NCBI RefSeq assembly: GCF_014647155.1 | Contig: NZ_BMOQ01000001.1 | Span: 62,001 to 126,000, forward strand | Direction: 5' to 3' | DNA length: 64,000 nucleotides | Source: Halarchaeum nitratireducens | GTDB taxonomy: Archaea > Halobacteriota > Halobacteria > Halobacteriales > Halobacteriaceae | Shown: one piece after another, positions 44,594 through 53,166 of the stretch | Layout of the letters: every line of letters starts with the position of its first letter | Numbering within the stretch: position 1 is the first letter of the stretch | Notes under the pieces: generated by a model | Told to the model about the DNA's origin: nothing | The model's database searches: none | What the model saw: the letters and a program-made list of their open reading frames with translations, nothing else | Translations under genes and position numbers: made by a program

Positions 44594-45136
44594 ATGGACT
44601 GGACGGCCGACCCGTGGCCCGTCGTCGAGCGCGAGCGCGAGTACGAGACCGGCTGGTACACCGGTGGCTACGACCGCGTGAGACAGCCGAACGGCACCGA
44701 GAAGGACTACTACTGGGCCGCCCTCCCGGACGCCGTCGTCGTCCTCGCTGTCGACGGCGACGATGTCGTCTTCGTCGAGCAGTATCGCCCGGTCGTCCGC
44801 GAGCACTGCCTCGAACTCGTCGCCGGGATCGTCGAGGACGGCGAGGACTACGAGACCGCCGCGCGTCGCGAACTCCGGGAGGAGGCGGGTCTGCTCGCCG
44901 GCGACGTCACGCTCCTCGAATCGTTCGCGTGCAGTACCGGCATCCTCCGCCACGATCGGGGGATCGTCGTCGCGACGGACCTCACCGAGACCGACCGCGA
45001 CCTCGACGACAACGAGTTCCTCACGGTGACGCGCGTTCCCGCGGACGACGCGCTCGCACGTGCTCGTGCTCACCCGGCGAACGACGCCACGATCGAGGGC
45101 GTGCTCCTCGCGCGGGCGGACGGCTACTTGGATTGA
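44594..45136 (+). CDS. Nudix hydrolase (ADP-ribose pyrophosphatase-like)
   Basis: 180 residues. Nudix box GIVEDGEDYETAARRELREEAGL near residue 78, preceded by VVFVEQYRPVVREHCLELVAG, features of ADP-ribose pyrophosphatases that use Mg2+ to split ADP-ribose or related nucleotide sugars. N-terminus contains a YWAALPDAVVVLAVDGDD strand. Stands alone between DUF5809-like and rhodanese genes. Confidence 0.9.
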   Translation: MDWTADPWPVVEREREYETGWYTGGYDRVRQPNGTEKDYYWAALPDAVVVLAVDGDDVVFVEQYRPVVREHCLELVAGIVEDGEDYETAARRELREEAGLLAGDVTLLESFACSTGILRHDRGIVVATDLTETDRDLDDNEFLTVTRVPADDALARARAHPANDATIEGVLLARADGYLD

Positions 45137-45175
45137 TCGCGGCGCTTATCCGCCCGGACGGCCATCCACGCACGT

Positions 45176-45541
45176 ATGGACGGCGAGATCACGCCCGAGG
45201 AAGTCGCCGCGCTCGTGGAGGACGACGCGGACGTCCGGATCGTCGACATCCGCCCGGAGGGTACGTACGCGCAGGGCCACATCCCCGGGAGCGAGAACGT
45301 TCCGTTCGCCGCGCTCACCCGCGACGTCGAACGCTTCGCCGGCGCGGAGCACGTCGTCACCGTCTGCCCGCACGGCCAATCGAGCGTCCAGGCCGCGAAC
45401 CTCATCGCCTCGTACGAGGGCGTCGACGCCGACGCGACCGTCCAGAGCATGGCCGGCGGTCTCGTGGCGTGGGACGGTACCCTCGAAAGCGGCGACGACG
45501 CCGAGCGCGACCCGGACGAGGGTCCCGAAGCGCCGTTCTAA
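45176..45541 (+). CDS. Single-domain rhodanese
   Basis: 121 residues. VRIVDIRPEGTYAQGHIPGSENVPF is the conserved first half; the active-site cysteine lies in VTVCPHGQSSVQAA (about residue 64). The remaining ~20 residues form an acidic tail. Role: sulfur transfer from thiosulfate or persulfides, partner unknown. A CGCTTATCC element upstream is the likely TATA box. Confidence 0.92.
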   Translation: MDGEITPEEVAALVEDDADVRIVDIRPEGTYAQGHIPGSENVPFAALTRDVERFAGAEHVVTVCPHGQSSVQAANLIASYEGVDADATVQSMAGGLVAWDGTLESGDDAERDPDEGPEAPF

Positions 45542-45668
45542 CGCACCTTCACTGCACCGCTCGTCTCCCACCGAGCGGCGCCGTCGCTATGCGATGCACA
45601 GCGTGACAGAACACGGGGAGCGGGGGCGGAGCGCTACGGGCTCCGACGCCCGCTCGCGTCACCGTCAC

Positions 45669-45687
45669 CGAGACGCGACGCGTCTCG
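45669..45687. repeat. Nine-base palindrome in the rhodanese-aIF1 convergent gap
   Basis: CGAGACGCG-A-CGCGTCTCG, perfect arms with a one-base centre, in the 244-base gap between the convergent rhodanese and aIF1 genes. Another GC hairpin (GCGCGC/GCGCGC type) occurs near 45750-45770. A role as terminator is likely; with a one-base centre it is too tight for a hairpin without opening and could also be a protein site. Confidence 0.45.
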
Positions 45688-45785
45688 TTCGCCACCCGGC
45701 CGGTGGGGCCGTTCTGGTGACGCCGAACGCGCGAGATCCGAACGGTTCGCCGGCGCGCGAGGCGCGCGAGCGAAACGGTCGTCGC

Positions 45786-46079
45786 TCAGGCGACGTTGAA
45801 GCCCTTGTTTCGGAGGAAGTCCTCGATACGCCCCGAGTGGTTCCCCTGTAGTTCGATCTCTCCGTCCTCGACCGTGCCACCGCACGCGAACTTGGATTTG
45901 AGGTCCGAGGAGAGACTGTCGAGGTCGACGTCCTTCGGGTCGAGTCCCTCGACGACGGTGACTTCCTTCCCGTAGCGGCGCTCGTCGATGCGGATTGTGA
46001 TCTGCTGGGACTCCTTGGCGACGTCCTCGCAGACGCAGAGTTCATCGGGCAATCCGCACGTCGAGCATACGTCCGACAT
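45786..46079 (-). CDS. Translation initiation factor aIF1 (SUI1)
   Basis: 97 residues. The first 20 residues have a zinc-binding-like [19 protein letters not shown], common in archaeal SUI1 proteins, followed by the SUI1 domain ([40 protein letters not shown]). It helps start-codon selection on the small ribosomal subunit. TATA-like GTATTTTGTA lies about 30-39 bases upstream of the ATG. Confidence 0.95.
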   Translation of the reverse strand: MSDVCSTCGLPDELCVCEDVAKESQQITIRIDERRYGKEVTVVEGLDPKDVDLDSLSSDLKSKFACGGTVEDGEIELQGNHSGRIEDFLRNKGFNVA

Positions 46080-46137
46080 TACGGGTATCGGTTGGGTGTC
46101 GGGCTACAAAATACTGTCGCCAGACGCTCCGAACCGG

Positions 46138-48210
46138 CTACGGGCGGCCGTTTTCGTCGCGGAGCGCACGGAGCGCCCGGCGGGCCTCGTCGGCCTCGTC
46201 GGTCCCGACGTCACCCCGATAGCGCGCGCGCTCGTGAAGGGCCGCGAGACGCCGCGCGGGCGCCGACGCGTCGATCGCGTCCAGGTACTCCCGGACGGTC
46301 TCCCCCGAGGCGCGCGGTCGGTATCGCCGGGCGAGCACGTACAGCATCCGCTCGTGTGCGCCCGCGACGACCGCGTCGGGGTCGCCGTCGGGGAGCCAGC
46401 GAACCCAGAGCGTCCGATACCCGCGCGCGAGGAGTCCGAGGCGGCGGGCGACGGCGGCGATTCCGAGCGCGACGACGGCCCAGAGCAGGAGCGTCCGGGG
46501 ACCGGGGAGCGTCGACCCGCCCGCTCCCTCCGCTCCGCCGACCGTCGTCACCGGCGTCGCGTTCGCGGTGACCGAGGACGTCGACGCGGTCGTCGTCGAG
46601 GTCGTCGTGGTGGTCGAGGTCGACGTGGTCCGGTCGCCGTCCGGCGTCTCGGCATCCGTCCCGGTCGCGTTTGCGATCGCGGCCTCCTCGGCGTTGATGC
46701 GCGCGTCGGCGGGCGTCGGATCGAATCGGACCCAGCCGGTGTCGGGTGCGTAGACCTCGACCCAGGCGTGCGAGTCGACACCGCGGACGGTCCACGTCCC
46801 GAGGCCGGTCTGCTCGCCCGGCGTGTAGCCGGTGACGAAGCGGGCCGGGACGCCCTCCGCGCGGAGCATGACGACCATCGCGCTCGCGTAGTGGACGCAG
46901 TAGCCGGTCTCGGTGTCGAGGAGGAACGTCCGGACGAGGTGGTCGTTCGCCGCCGGCGCGTCGAGCGAGTAGGCCTTCGTCCGCTCCAGCCAGCGCTCGA
47001 TCGCTCGGGCCTTCGCGTACGGCGTCGACGCGTTCGCGGTCACGTCGGCGGCGAGCGCGTCCACCTCGCCGCCGGTCGTGTCCGGTACTTGGAGGTACCG
47101 TCGCTCGATCTCGTCCGGGTAGTCCGTTCCGGCGGCGTAGAGCGCGCGCTGGCCGCTGCGCAACCGCTCGCTGACGACCCGGTAGCTCTCGTTCGTGGCC
47201 AGGACGCCCTCGGGGACCGGGGTTCCGCCGCTCGTCACGCGGTAGTCGACGCCGTCGACGGCGACCGGCTCGGCGATCGCCGGCATCGCGGAGAGCGGTC
47301 GCTTCGCGGTGACGCGCTGGGCGACGCGCTCGTCCGCTCCCTCGGGCCCCGCGAGCGTCCCGGACTCGCCGGTCCGGATCCAGCCGCTCCCCGTGTAGCG
47401 GTCGTAGGTGCCGACGCGCCAGTAGCCCGGTCGGTCGGCGCGGACGACGAACTGGACGGTCGGCGAGAGGTCGATCGCCCCGCCGAGTCCGATCCGCTCC
47501 TCGGCGCTGGTCAGGCTCGTCGTCGGTGCGGTGTCCGCCGCGCCGAACGTCGCCCCGCTCCCGCCCGGCGCGACCGACACGACGACCGGCGCGACGGCCA
47601 CGAGCGCGAGGGCGACCCCGACCGTTTCGACCTGCTCCCGGGTCGCCCCGTGGGCGTCGAGGGTCCCGAAGCCGACCGTTCCGGCGGCGGCGAGCGCGCC
47701 GACGAGCGTCGCGGTACCGGTGCTGTCGCCGGTGAGCACGAAGAAGCCGAGCGCGAGTCCGGCGACGCCGACCGCCGGGGCGTATCGCTCCCGGAAGGCG
47801 AAGTACCACGTGAGGAACGCGGGTGCGGGAACCACGGCGAGCGCCCAGACGAGGACGTTCACCATCCGCAACACCGAGTAGCCGGTGAGGAGCGTGACGG
47901 CGTCGTCGACGACCTGCGCGACGGTGAGCGAGCGCGTGTAGCTCTCGGGCGCCGTGCTGACGTACGCGAGCAGCCCCGCGCCGAGGAGGGCGACGCCGAC
48001 GGCGAGCGCGTATCGCGGTCGAACGGCCTGCGCGAGCGCGGCGAGACACAGCGACCCGAAGAGCACGGCCCAGAACAGCCGCAGATCGCCGACGACGTCG
48101 ACGACGTGGTAGAGGACGGCGAGGGACGACGCGGAGAGGACGGCGACGCAGGCGAGCGCGGCGATCCGGGCCGGCGTGCACCGCCCGAGCACGGGGACGT
48201 GTCGCGTCAC
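46138..48210 (-). CDS. Membrane transglutaminase-like protein (TgpA type)
   Basis: 690 residues from a GTG start that overlaps the DUF58 stop. The N-terminal half has about six to seven membrane segments (to residue ~210). The transglutaminase core follows with catalytic Cys in TGYCVHYASAM (about 435), His in DSHAWVEVY (about 481) and Asp in VRFDPTP (about 496). A threonine/serine-rich linker (TSTSTTTTTSTTT, about 530-550) precedes a last membrane segment and a C-terminal cytosolic DUF4129-like domain. In bacteria and archaea such proteins sit in MoxR-DUF58 operons, as here. Confidence 0.92.
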   Translation of the reverse strand: MTRHVPVLGRCTPARIAALACVAVLSASSLAVLYHVVDVVGDLRLFWAVLFGSLCLAALAQAVRPRYALAVGVALLGAGLLAYVSTAPESYTRSLTVAQVVDDAVTLLTGYSVLRMVNVLVWALAVVPAPAFLTWYFAFRERYAPAVGVAGLALGFFVLTGDSTGTATLVGALAAAGTVGFGTLDAHGATREQVETVGVALALVAVAPVVVSVAPGGSGATFGAADTAPTTSLTSAEERIGLGGAIDLSPTVQFVVRADRPGYWRVGTYDRYTGSGWIRTGESGTLAGPEGADERVAQRVTAKRPLSAMPAIAEPVAVDGVDYRVTSGGTPVPEGVLATNESYRVVSERLRSGQRALYAAGTDYPDEIERRYLQVPDTTGGEVDALAADVTANASTPYAKARAIERWLERTKAYSLDAPAANDHLVRTFLLDTETGYCVHYASAMVVMLRAEGVPARFVTGYTPGEQTGLGTWTVRGVDSHAWVEVYAPDTGWVRFDPTPADARINAEEAAIANATGTDAETPDGDRTTSTSTTTTTSTTTASTSSVTANATPVTTVGGAEGAGGSTLPGPRTLLLWAVVALGIAAVARRLGLLARGYRTLWVRWLPDGDPDAVVAGAHERMLYVLARRYRPRASGETVREYLDAIDASAPARRLAALHERARYRGDVGTDEADEARRALRALRDENGRP

Positions 48211-49175
48211 GCCGCCCCCTCCCCGAGGAGTTCTACCGCGGGCCGCGTCTCGCCGTCGATGTCGATTGTCACCCCATCGCCGTCCGCGCGGACGACGACG
48301 CGCGCGCCCTCGCGCTCCACCCCCGTGGGTTCCGATCGGTCGAGCTTGGCGAGGAGTTCGAGGACGCGTCGCCGCGCCGCCGCGTCGCTCGCGGGTTCGA
48401 GCGTGCCGTCCGGCGTGCGGAGGCCGACGGCCGCGCCGGCGTCGAGACACGCGACGGCGACGCTCGCCGCGGCGATCGCGGCCCGGTCGGGATCCCCGCC
48501 CTCGCGGCGGTCGACGGCGATGACGACGCGCGCGTCCGAGCCGTCGCCCGCGTAGGTCGTGACGAGGTACTCCGCCGGCCGCTTCGCCGACGCCTTCCAG
48601 TTCACGTCGCGCAGCGGATCGCCGTGGACGTACTCGCGGACGCCCGCGAACTCGCTGCGCCCGCCGGCGGCTCCGACCGTCCCGGCGAGCGCGCGCGGCG
48701 GCGCGGCGAGCGGCACGACCGGCGGGTAGACGACCACCTCGGCGCGCCCCGCCCCCCCGAACGACCGTTGCCACAGCCCGAACGGGTCGTTCACGACGGC
48801 CGTCGCGGGCCCGAGGACGTGCCGACCGCGCTCCCGGAGCGTGACGCCGTACGCCTCCTCGCGGCCGTCGGCGACGGTTCTGATCGTCCCGCCGCCGTCG
48901 AGTCCCGACCCGGGCGCGTCCCGCACGGTGACGAGCGCGCCGTCGCCCTCGACGACGAGCGAAACGCGCCGCTCGTCGCCGGGGAAGCCGTCAGCCGGGG
49001 AGCTACGGGCGACGCGCGGCGCGTCGGCGCGCGCGACGAGGAACGCGGCGAGGCCGAACGCGCAGACGGCGGGGACGACGACGGCGTTCAGCGAGCGCGG
49101 CCCGAACGCTCGTGCGCTCACGAACCCCGCCAGCGCGATCGCGGCGACGACGACGCCGCGGCCGGTGGGTCGCAT
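48207..49175 (-). CDS. DUF58 (von Willebrand-like) membrane protein
   Basis: 322 residues. Two membrane segments at the N-terminus (about 5-50), then a beta-rich domain, then the DUF58 signature EFAGVREYVHGDPLRDVNWKASAKRPAEYLV (about residue 180). Downstream of MoxR ATPase and upstream of the transglutaminase gene, with 4-base overlaps on both sides (ATGA and GTGA). The three are thought to act together on an envelope target in other organisms; the substrate here is unknown. Confidence 0.93.
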   Translation of the reverse strand: MRPTGRGVVVAAIALAGFVSARAFGPRSLNAVVVPAVCAFGLAAFLVARADAPRVARSSPADGFPGDERRVSLVVEGDGALVTVRDAPGSGLDGGGTIRTVADGREEAYGVTLRERGRHVLGPATAVVNDPFGLWQRSFGGAGRAEVVVYPPVVPLAAPPRALAGTVGAAGGRSEFAGVREYVHGDPLRDVNWKASAKRPAEYLVTTYAGDGSDARVVIAVDRREGGDPDRAAIAAASVAVACLDAGAAVGLRTPDGTLEPASDAAARRRVLELLAKLDRSEPTGVEREGARVVVRADGDGVTIDIDGETRPAVELLGEGAA

Positions 49176-50167
49176 CACGGCGCTTCGGGATCGACGACGT
49201 CGAGCGCGCGCGAGACGACGCGCCCGGCGTCCGGGCCGCCGAGCTCGGCGCCGGCGTCGGCGCGCACGCGGTGCGTGAGGACGCTCGGTGCCTCTCGCTT
49301 CACGTCGTCGGGGACGACGTAGTCGCGCCCGTCGAGCACGGCGCGCGCCTGCGCACATCGGAGGAGCGCGACGCCGCCTCGCGGGCTGGCGCCGAGCGCG
49401 GCCCGCTCTCGGGTCTCCGCGACGAGCCGCGCGACGTACCGGCGCACCGGCTCCGCGGTGTCGACGCGCGCCGTCGTCTCGCGCGCCTGTCGGAGCGCCG
49501 CGACGTCGGCGACCGGTTCGACGTCCTCCACCGGGTGGTGGCCGACGACGCGTCCGAGCACCTCGATCTCCTCTTCGACGTCGGGGTAGCCGAGCGTGCA
49601 CTTCTTCGTGAAGCGATCGACCTCCGCCACCGGGAGGTCGTACACCCGGTCGCGCTCGACGGCGTTCTGCGTGGCGACGACGAAGATCGGATCGGGGAGC
49701 GCGTGCGCTTCCCCGTCGACCGTCACCTGTCCCTCCTCCATCGCCTCCAGGAGCGCGCTCTGGGTCTTCGGCGGCGCGCGGTTGATCTCGTCGCCGAGGA
49801 CGACGTTGCCGAACACCGGGCCCGGCTGGAAGTCGAACTCCCCGTCGGCCTCGTCGAAGACGCTCGCCCCGGTGACGTCGCTCGGGAGCAGATCGGGCGT
49901 GAACTGGACGCGGGAAAACGTCCCGTCGATCGAGCCGGCGAGTGCCCGAGCGAGCATCGTCTTCCCGACGCCGGGAACGTCCTCCAAGAGGAGATGGCCG
50001 CGCGCGAGGAGCGCGACGAGCGCGTCCTCGACGACGTCCGTCTTCCCGACGACGACCGTCCCGACGTTCCCCGTGACGCGCTCGACGAGCGCGCGCGCCT
50101 CCGCGACCGGAAGCGGGTCGACGCTACGGTCCCGGTCCGCCGCCGGCGTCGTCGACCCCTCCGTCAC
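49175..50167 (-). CDS. MoxR-type AAA+ ATPase
   Basis: 330 residues from a GTG start. Walker A EDVPGVGKTMLARAL (about residue 60), FTPDLLPSDVTG, Walker B NVVLGDEINRAPPKTQSALLEAMEE, sensor FVVATQN. MoxR ATPases remodel a DUF58/VWA partner. The gene heads the MoxR-DUF58-transglutaminase operon; a possible 44-residue zinc-finger ORF lies just upstream. Confidence 0.94.
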   Translation of the reverse strand: MTEGSTTPAADRDRSVDPLPVAEARALVERVTGNVGTVVVGKTDVVEDALVALLARGHLLLEDVPGVGKTMLARALAGSIDGTFSRVQFTPDLLPSDVTGASVFDEADGEFDFQPGPVFGNVVLGDEINRAPPKTQSALLEAMEEGQVTVDGEAHALPDPIFVVATQNAVERDRVYDLPVAEVDRFTKKCTLGYPDVEEEIEVLGRVVGHHPVEDVEPVADVAALRQARETTARVDTAEPVRRYVARLVAETRERAALGASPRGGVALLRCAQARAVLDGRDYVVPDDVKREAPSVLTHRVRADAGAELGGPDAGRVVSRALDVVDPEAP

Positions 50168-50275
50168 GGTCGGTCACCCCCGCTCGTGCGTCCCGCGCCG
50201 CGTACCACCCGTGCCCCGGGTCCGCCTGCGCGCCGCCTCACGCCGTCGCCGTCGCGGCCCCGGGCCGCCGGCGTT

Positions 50276-50410
50276 TCACCAGTCCGCGCAGTCCGCACAG
50301 CACCACCCCCGTTCGGTCCGCCAGCGCGTTTTTGCGTCCGAACCGCACGCCTCGCACGCGTCCCCGCCGGGTGCCACCCGGCAGACGACGCCGACGTCTG
50401 TTTCGCTCAC
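50276..50410 (-). CDS. 44-residue zinc-finger-like microprotein
   Basis: Read from the sequence: GTG at 50410, stop TGA at 50276. The product is VSETDVGVVCRVAPGGDACE at the start, then ACGSDAKTRWRTERGWCCAD, ending CADW. It has a CxxC pair and a CCxxC group, the pattern of haloarchaeal small zinc-finger proteins. About 110 bases separate it from the MoxR start on the same strand, so it could be the first gene of that operon. Short length limits certainty; another frame at 50238-50447 is basic and arginine-rich, unlike this organism's proteins. Confidence 0.55.
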   Translation of the reverse strand: MSETDVGVVCRVAPGGDACEACGSDAKTRWRTERGWCCADCADW

Positions 50411-50543
50411 ACCGCCCCGTAGGGGAAGCGGGCGGATAATCCCTCACCCCGATACGCGCCCGTCGGCCGCCCGCTCGCCCCCGCGTCTCTCTCGGCGGAG
50501 AGAACCACCAGGAGCTAAGAGGCCGGCAGACGTCGCTTCGGAC

Positions 50544-50732
50544 ATGGCAAGCCCCATCGTCTTCGCCGACATTCTCCTCGGCGCGTTCGGCATCATCCCC
50601 GCGCTCCTCGTCGTGTGTAGCGTCGTGCTCTTCGCCGTCATCGGCGTCGTCTCCGTCTACCTCGGCGGCGGCGCGCTCGCTGACCTCGTGGGTGGCGCGG
50701 ACACCGGCTTCGTCGACGGCCAGCCCCGCTAA
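50544..50732 (+). CDS. 62-residue single-helix membrane protein
   Basis: ATG at 50544, MASPIVFADILLGAFGIIPALLVV... One or two hydrophobic helices (about residues 6-45), then a short acidic tail GGADTGFVDGQPR. Codon usage is haloarchaeal. Function unknown; it lies between two oppositely oriented genes, the zinc-finger ORF and cofE, with its own upstream region. Confidence 0.7.
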   Translation: MASPIVFADILLGAFGIIPALLVVCSVVLFAVIGVVSVYLGGGALADLVGGADTGFVDGQPR

Positions 50733-50762
50733 CGAGACTCGCGTCGGCCCACCGTTGTCGGC

Positions 50763-51521
50763 CTACTGTTCGTAGTGCCACTCGCGGAGCGCCTGCCGGA
50801 CGAAGTCGCCCTCGACGCTCCGATAGAGGTTCTCGCTTCCCTCGTGGTCGCCGAACGTCCAGTCGCGGACGACGACCGCGGGCGTCCCGTCGTCGCCCTC
50901 GCCGGAGACGAGGTTCGCCGTCGCGGCGAGTTCGTCGACGACCGACTCGACCGTGACCTCGAGCTCGTGACCGTCGCGGTCGGTCTCACCGCGCCAGTCG
51001 CGCGACGCCGGCATCCCCGCCCACCCGATCGCCACGCCCGTTTGCCCGTGGCGGAACGGCCGCCCCGAGGTGTCCGTGACGACGACCGACGCGTCCACGG
51101 AGAGGCGCTCGCGGATGCGCCGCGCCGACTCGCTCGGTCGCTTCGGAAGGAGGAGGAGTTCGGCCCCGCCCGTGTTCGAGCGGTCGATCCCGGCGTTCAC
51201 GCCGACGTGCCCGAACCGGGTCTCCGTGAGGAGGAACGGCTCGTCCATCACGAGGTCGGTCGACTCCTCCAGGACGGCCTGAGCGAAGCGCGGGTCGCGC
51301 TCCTCGCCGGTCTGCTCCTCGAAGCGCGCCGCGATCTCGCGTGCGCGCGGCCCCGCCGGGTAGTCCGCGAGGGTGGCCGTCCGCCCCTCGACCTTCGAGA
51401 CGATCGTGCTCGCCACACAGAGCACGTCGTCCCCGCGGAGGTCGCACGCGGCCTCGATCGCGGTCGCGATGTCGTCGCCCGTCTCGAACTCGGGGAGCCC
51501 CGGAACTGCGAACGCTTCCAT
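50763..51521 (-). CDS. cofE: Coenzyme F420-0:L-glutamate ligase
   Basis: 252 residues. Adds glutamate residues to F420-0 with GTP. The N-terminal FETGDDIATAIEAA, the VASTIVSKVEGR motif, VMDEPFLLTETRFGHVGVNAGIDRSN, and VVVTDTSGRPFRHGQTGVAIGWAG motifs are all as in characterised CofE (FbiB N-terminal) proteins. Together with the F420:NADP reductase-like gene at 61345 it shows that the organism uses coenzyme F420. Confidence 0.95.
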   Translation of the reverse strand: MEAFAVPGLPEFETGDDIATAIEAACDLRGDDVLCVASTIVSKVEGRTATLADYPAGPRAREIAARFEEQTGEERDPRFAQAVLEESTDLVMDEPFLLTETRFGHVGVNAGIDRSNTGGAELLLLPKRPSESARRIRERLSVDASVVVTDTSGRPFRHGQTGVAIGWAGMPASRDWRGETDRDGHELEVTVESVVDELAATANLVSGEGDDGTPAVVVRDWTFGDHEGSENLYRSVEGDFVRQALREWHYEQ

Positions 51522-51620
51522 ACTCGCACTTCCGCCGGCGCCGCTAAAGGACCGCCGATCCCGCGATCACCGACGTGACGCAGCCCCTGAACCTAACCGC
51601 GCGCCGCCCCGAGCGTCGGC

Positions 51621-52862
51621 ATGGAGGAGACACACGTCGTCACCGTCTTCCTACGCAATGGCACCGACGTCCTGCTCTTCCGGCGGAGCGAGGACGTCGG
51701 CTCCTACGCGGGCCGGTGGGGCGCCGTCGCCGGACACGCCGAGGGCCACCCGGCCGCGCAGGCGCGCGTCGAGATCCGCGAGGAGACGGGGATCGACCCG
51801 GACGCCGACGCGACGCTCGTCCGCGCGGGCGAACCGCTCGCCGTCACCGACGACGAGCGCGGAACCCGGTGGATCGTCCACCCGTTCCTCTTCGACTGCG
51901 ACACGCGCGACGTGACGCCGAACTACGAGACCGCGGGCTACGAGTGGGTCCCGCCGACGGCCATCCGCGAGCGCGAGACGGTCCCCGACCTCTGGACCTC
52001 GTACGACCGCGTCCGGCCGTCGGTCGAGAGCGTGCGCGACGACGGGACGCACGGCTCCGCTTACCTCTCCGTTCGGGCCTGCGAGGTCCTGCGGGACGAC
52101 GCCGCGAGCGGAGCCGACTACGACGCCCTGCTCGGGACGGCGCGCGAGCTGTTGACCGCACGCGAGGGCATGGCCGCCGTCGTCAACCGCGTGAACCGCG
52201 TCGTCGCGGACGCCGCCGATGCCGACGCCGACGCGGTCCTGGCGAGCGCGAGCGCGGTGATCGACGCGGCACTCGCCGCCGACCGCGACGCCGCCGCGAC
52301 CGCCGCGGCCGAACTCGCCGACGCCTCGCTCCTGACGCTCTCGCGCTCCCGGACGGTCCGCGACGCCATCGTCGGCGCCGATCCGGGACGCGTTGTCGTC
52401 GCGGAGTCGCGGACCGGCCGCGAGGGCGTCGTCGCCGCCGAACGCCTCGGCGATGCGGGCCTCGACGTGACGCTCACGACGGACGCCGCGGTCGCGTCGC
52501 TCGTCGCGGCCGTCGACGCGGTACTCGTCGGTGCGGACACCGTGTTACGGGACGGGAGCGTCGTGAACAAGGTCGGGACGCGCGCCGCGGCGCTCGCCGC
52601 CGCCGCCGTGGACGTCCCGGTCTACGCCGTCTGCGCGACCGACAAGGTCGCCCCCGAGACGGACCCCGACGACCCCGACTTAGAGGCCGCCTCGCCGACG
52701 GAGCTCTACGACGGCGACGCACCCCTCGACGTCGTGAACCCCCTGTTCGACGTCACGCCCGCGTCGCTCGTGACGCGCGTCGTCACGGAAGACGGCGTCC
52801 TCGATCCCGCGGACGTCGAGGCCGTCGCCGCAGACCTCTCGGCCCTCCGCGCATGGCAGTAG
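51621..52862 (+). CDS. Nudix domain fused to an aIF2B-alpha/R15P-isomerase-like domain
   Basis: 413 residues. Residues 1 to about 130 form a Nudix domain (Nudix box GHAEGHPAAQARVEIREETGI, with the ExxEE core kept but the usual arginine replaced by valine). Residues ~160-413 resemble the IF-2B alpha/beta/delta family, with the VVVAESRTGREGVVAAERL strand-loop and VLVGADTVLRDGSVVNKVGT (the aspartate of ribose-1,5-bisphosphate isomerases in GAD). The catalytic cysteine expected in a T-H-C-N-S context reads T-L-S-R-S here, i.e. serine. Probably nucleotide/pentose metabolism, not initiation; activity uncertain. Confidence 0.88.
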   Translation: MEETHVVTVFLRNGTDVLLFRRSEDVGSYAGRWGAVAGHAEGHPAAQARVEIREETGIDPDADATLVRAGEPLAVTDDERGTRWIVHPFLFDCDTRDVTPNYETAGYEWVPPTAIRERETVPDLWTSYDRVRPSVESVRDDGTHGSAYLSVRACEVLRDDAASGADYDALLGTARELLTAREGMAAVVNRVNRVVADAADADADAVLASASAVIDAALAADRDAAATAAAELADASLLTLSRSRTVRDAIVGADPGRVVVAESRTGREGVVAAERLGDAGLDVTLTTDAAVASLVAAVDAVLVGADTVLRDGSVVNKVGTRAAALAAAAVDVPVYAVCATDKVAPETDPDDPDLEAASPTELYDGDAPLDVVNPLFDVTPASLVTRVVTEDGVLDPADVEAVAADLSALRAWQ

Positions 52863-53166
52863 GCGGCGCGGGCTCCGATGGACACGACGGACGCCGTGCC
52901 CGGGTGGATCGTCCGTCGGATTTCGCGTTTCCCACCCGGGCCGCGCGGTAGCGCACACCGCCACCTCCGTCCGCCATCGCGGATGAACGCGCTCCCGGTC
53001 CGATCGCGGACCCCGCGCCTCGAAAGGCGTTTAGACGCGCGGGCCCACGGTCCGCGTGGGCGACGGTGACGAGGAGTTACCCCCTCCGAGCCCCTTGTGA
53101 CGAGGCCTTTCTCCCGAGTCGCCCCCTTCCGCAAGATTGAACCCGGATTTCTCGGTAGACACTCCC
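52863..53166. other. Non-coding gap of 304 bases before the hydroxyacid dehydrogenase
   Basis: No gene is supported. The middle, about 53030-53070, has an imperfect inverted repeat (GCGGGCCCACGG / CCGCGTGGGCG) that could terminate the Nudix-aIF2B transcript. A weak A/T-rich patch (AAGATTGAACCCGGATTTC, 53133-53151) lies upstream of the dehydrogenase ATG and may serve as its promoter. Confidence 0.4.

Noticed and set aside
45988-48555. An 855-residue + strand frame
   Set aside because: Overlaps the SUI1, transglutaminase and DUF58 genes in antisense; composition is arginine-rich and unlike haloarchaeal proteins.
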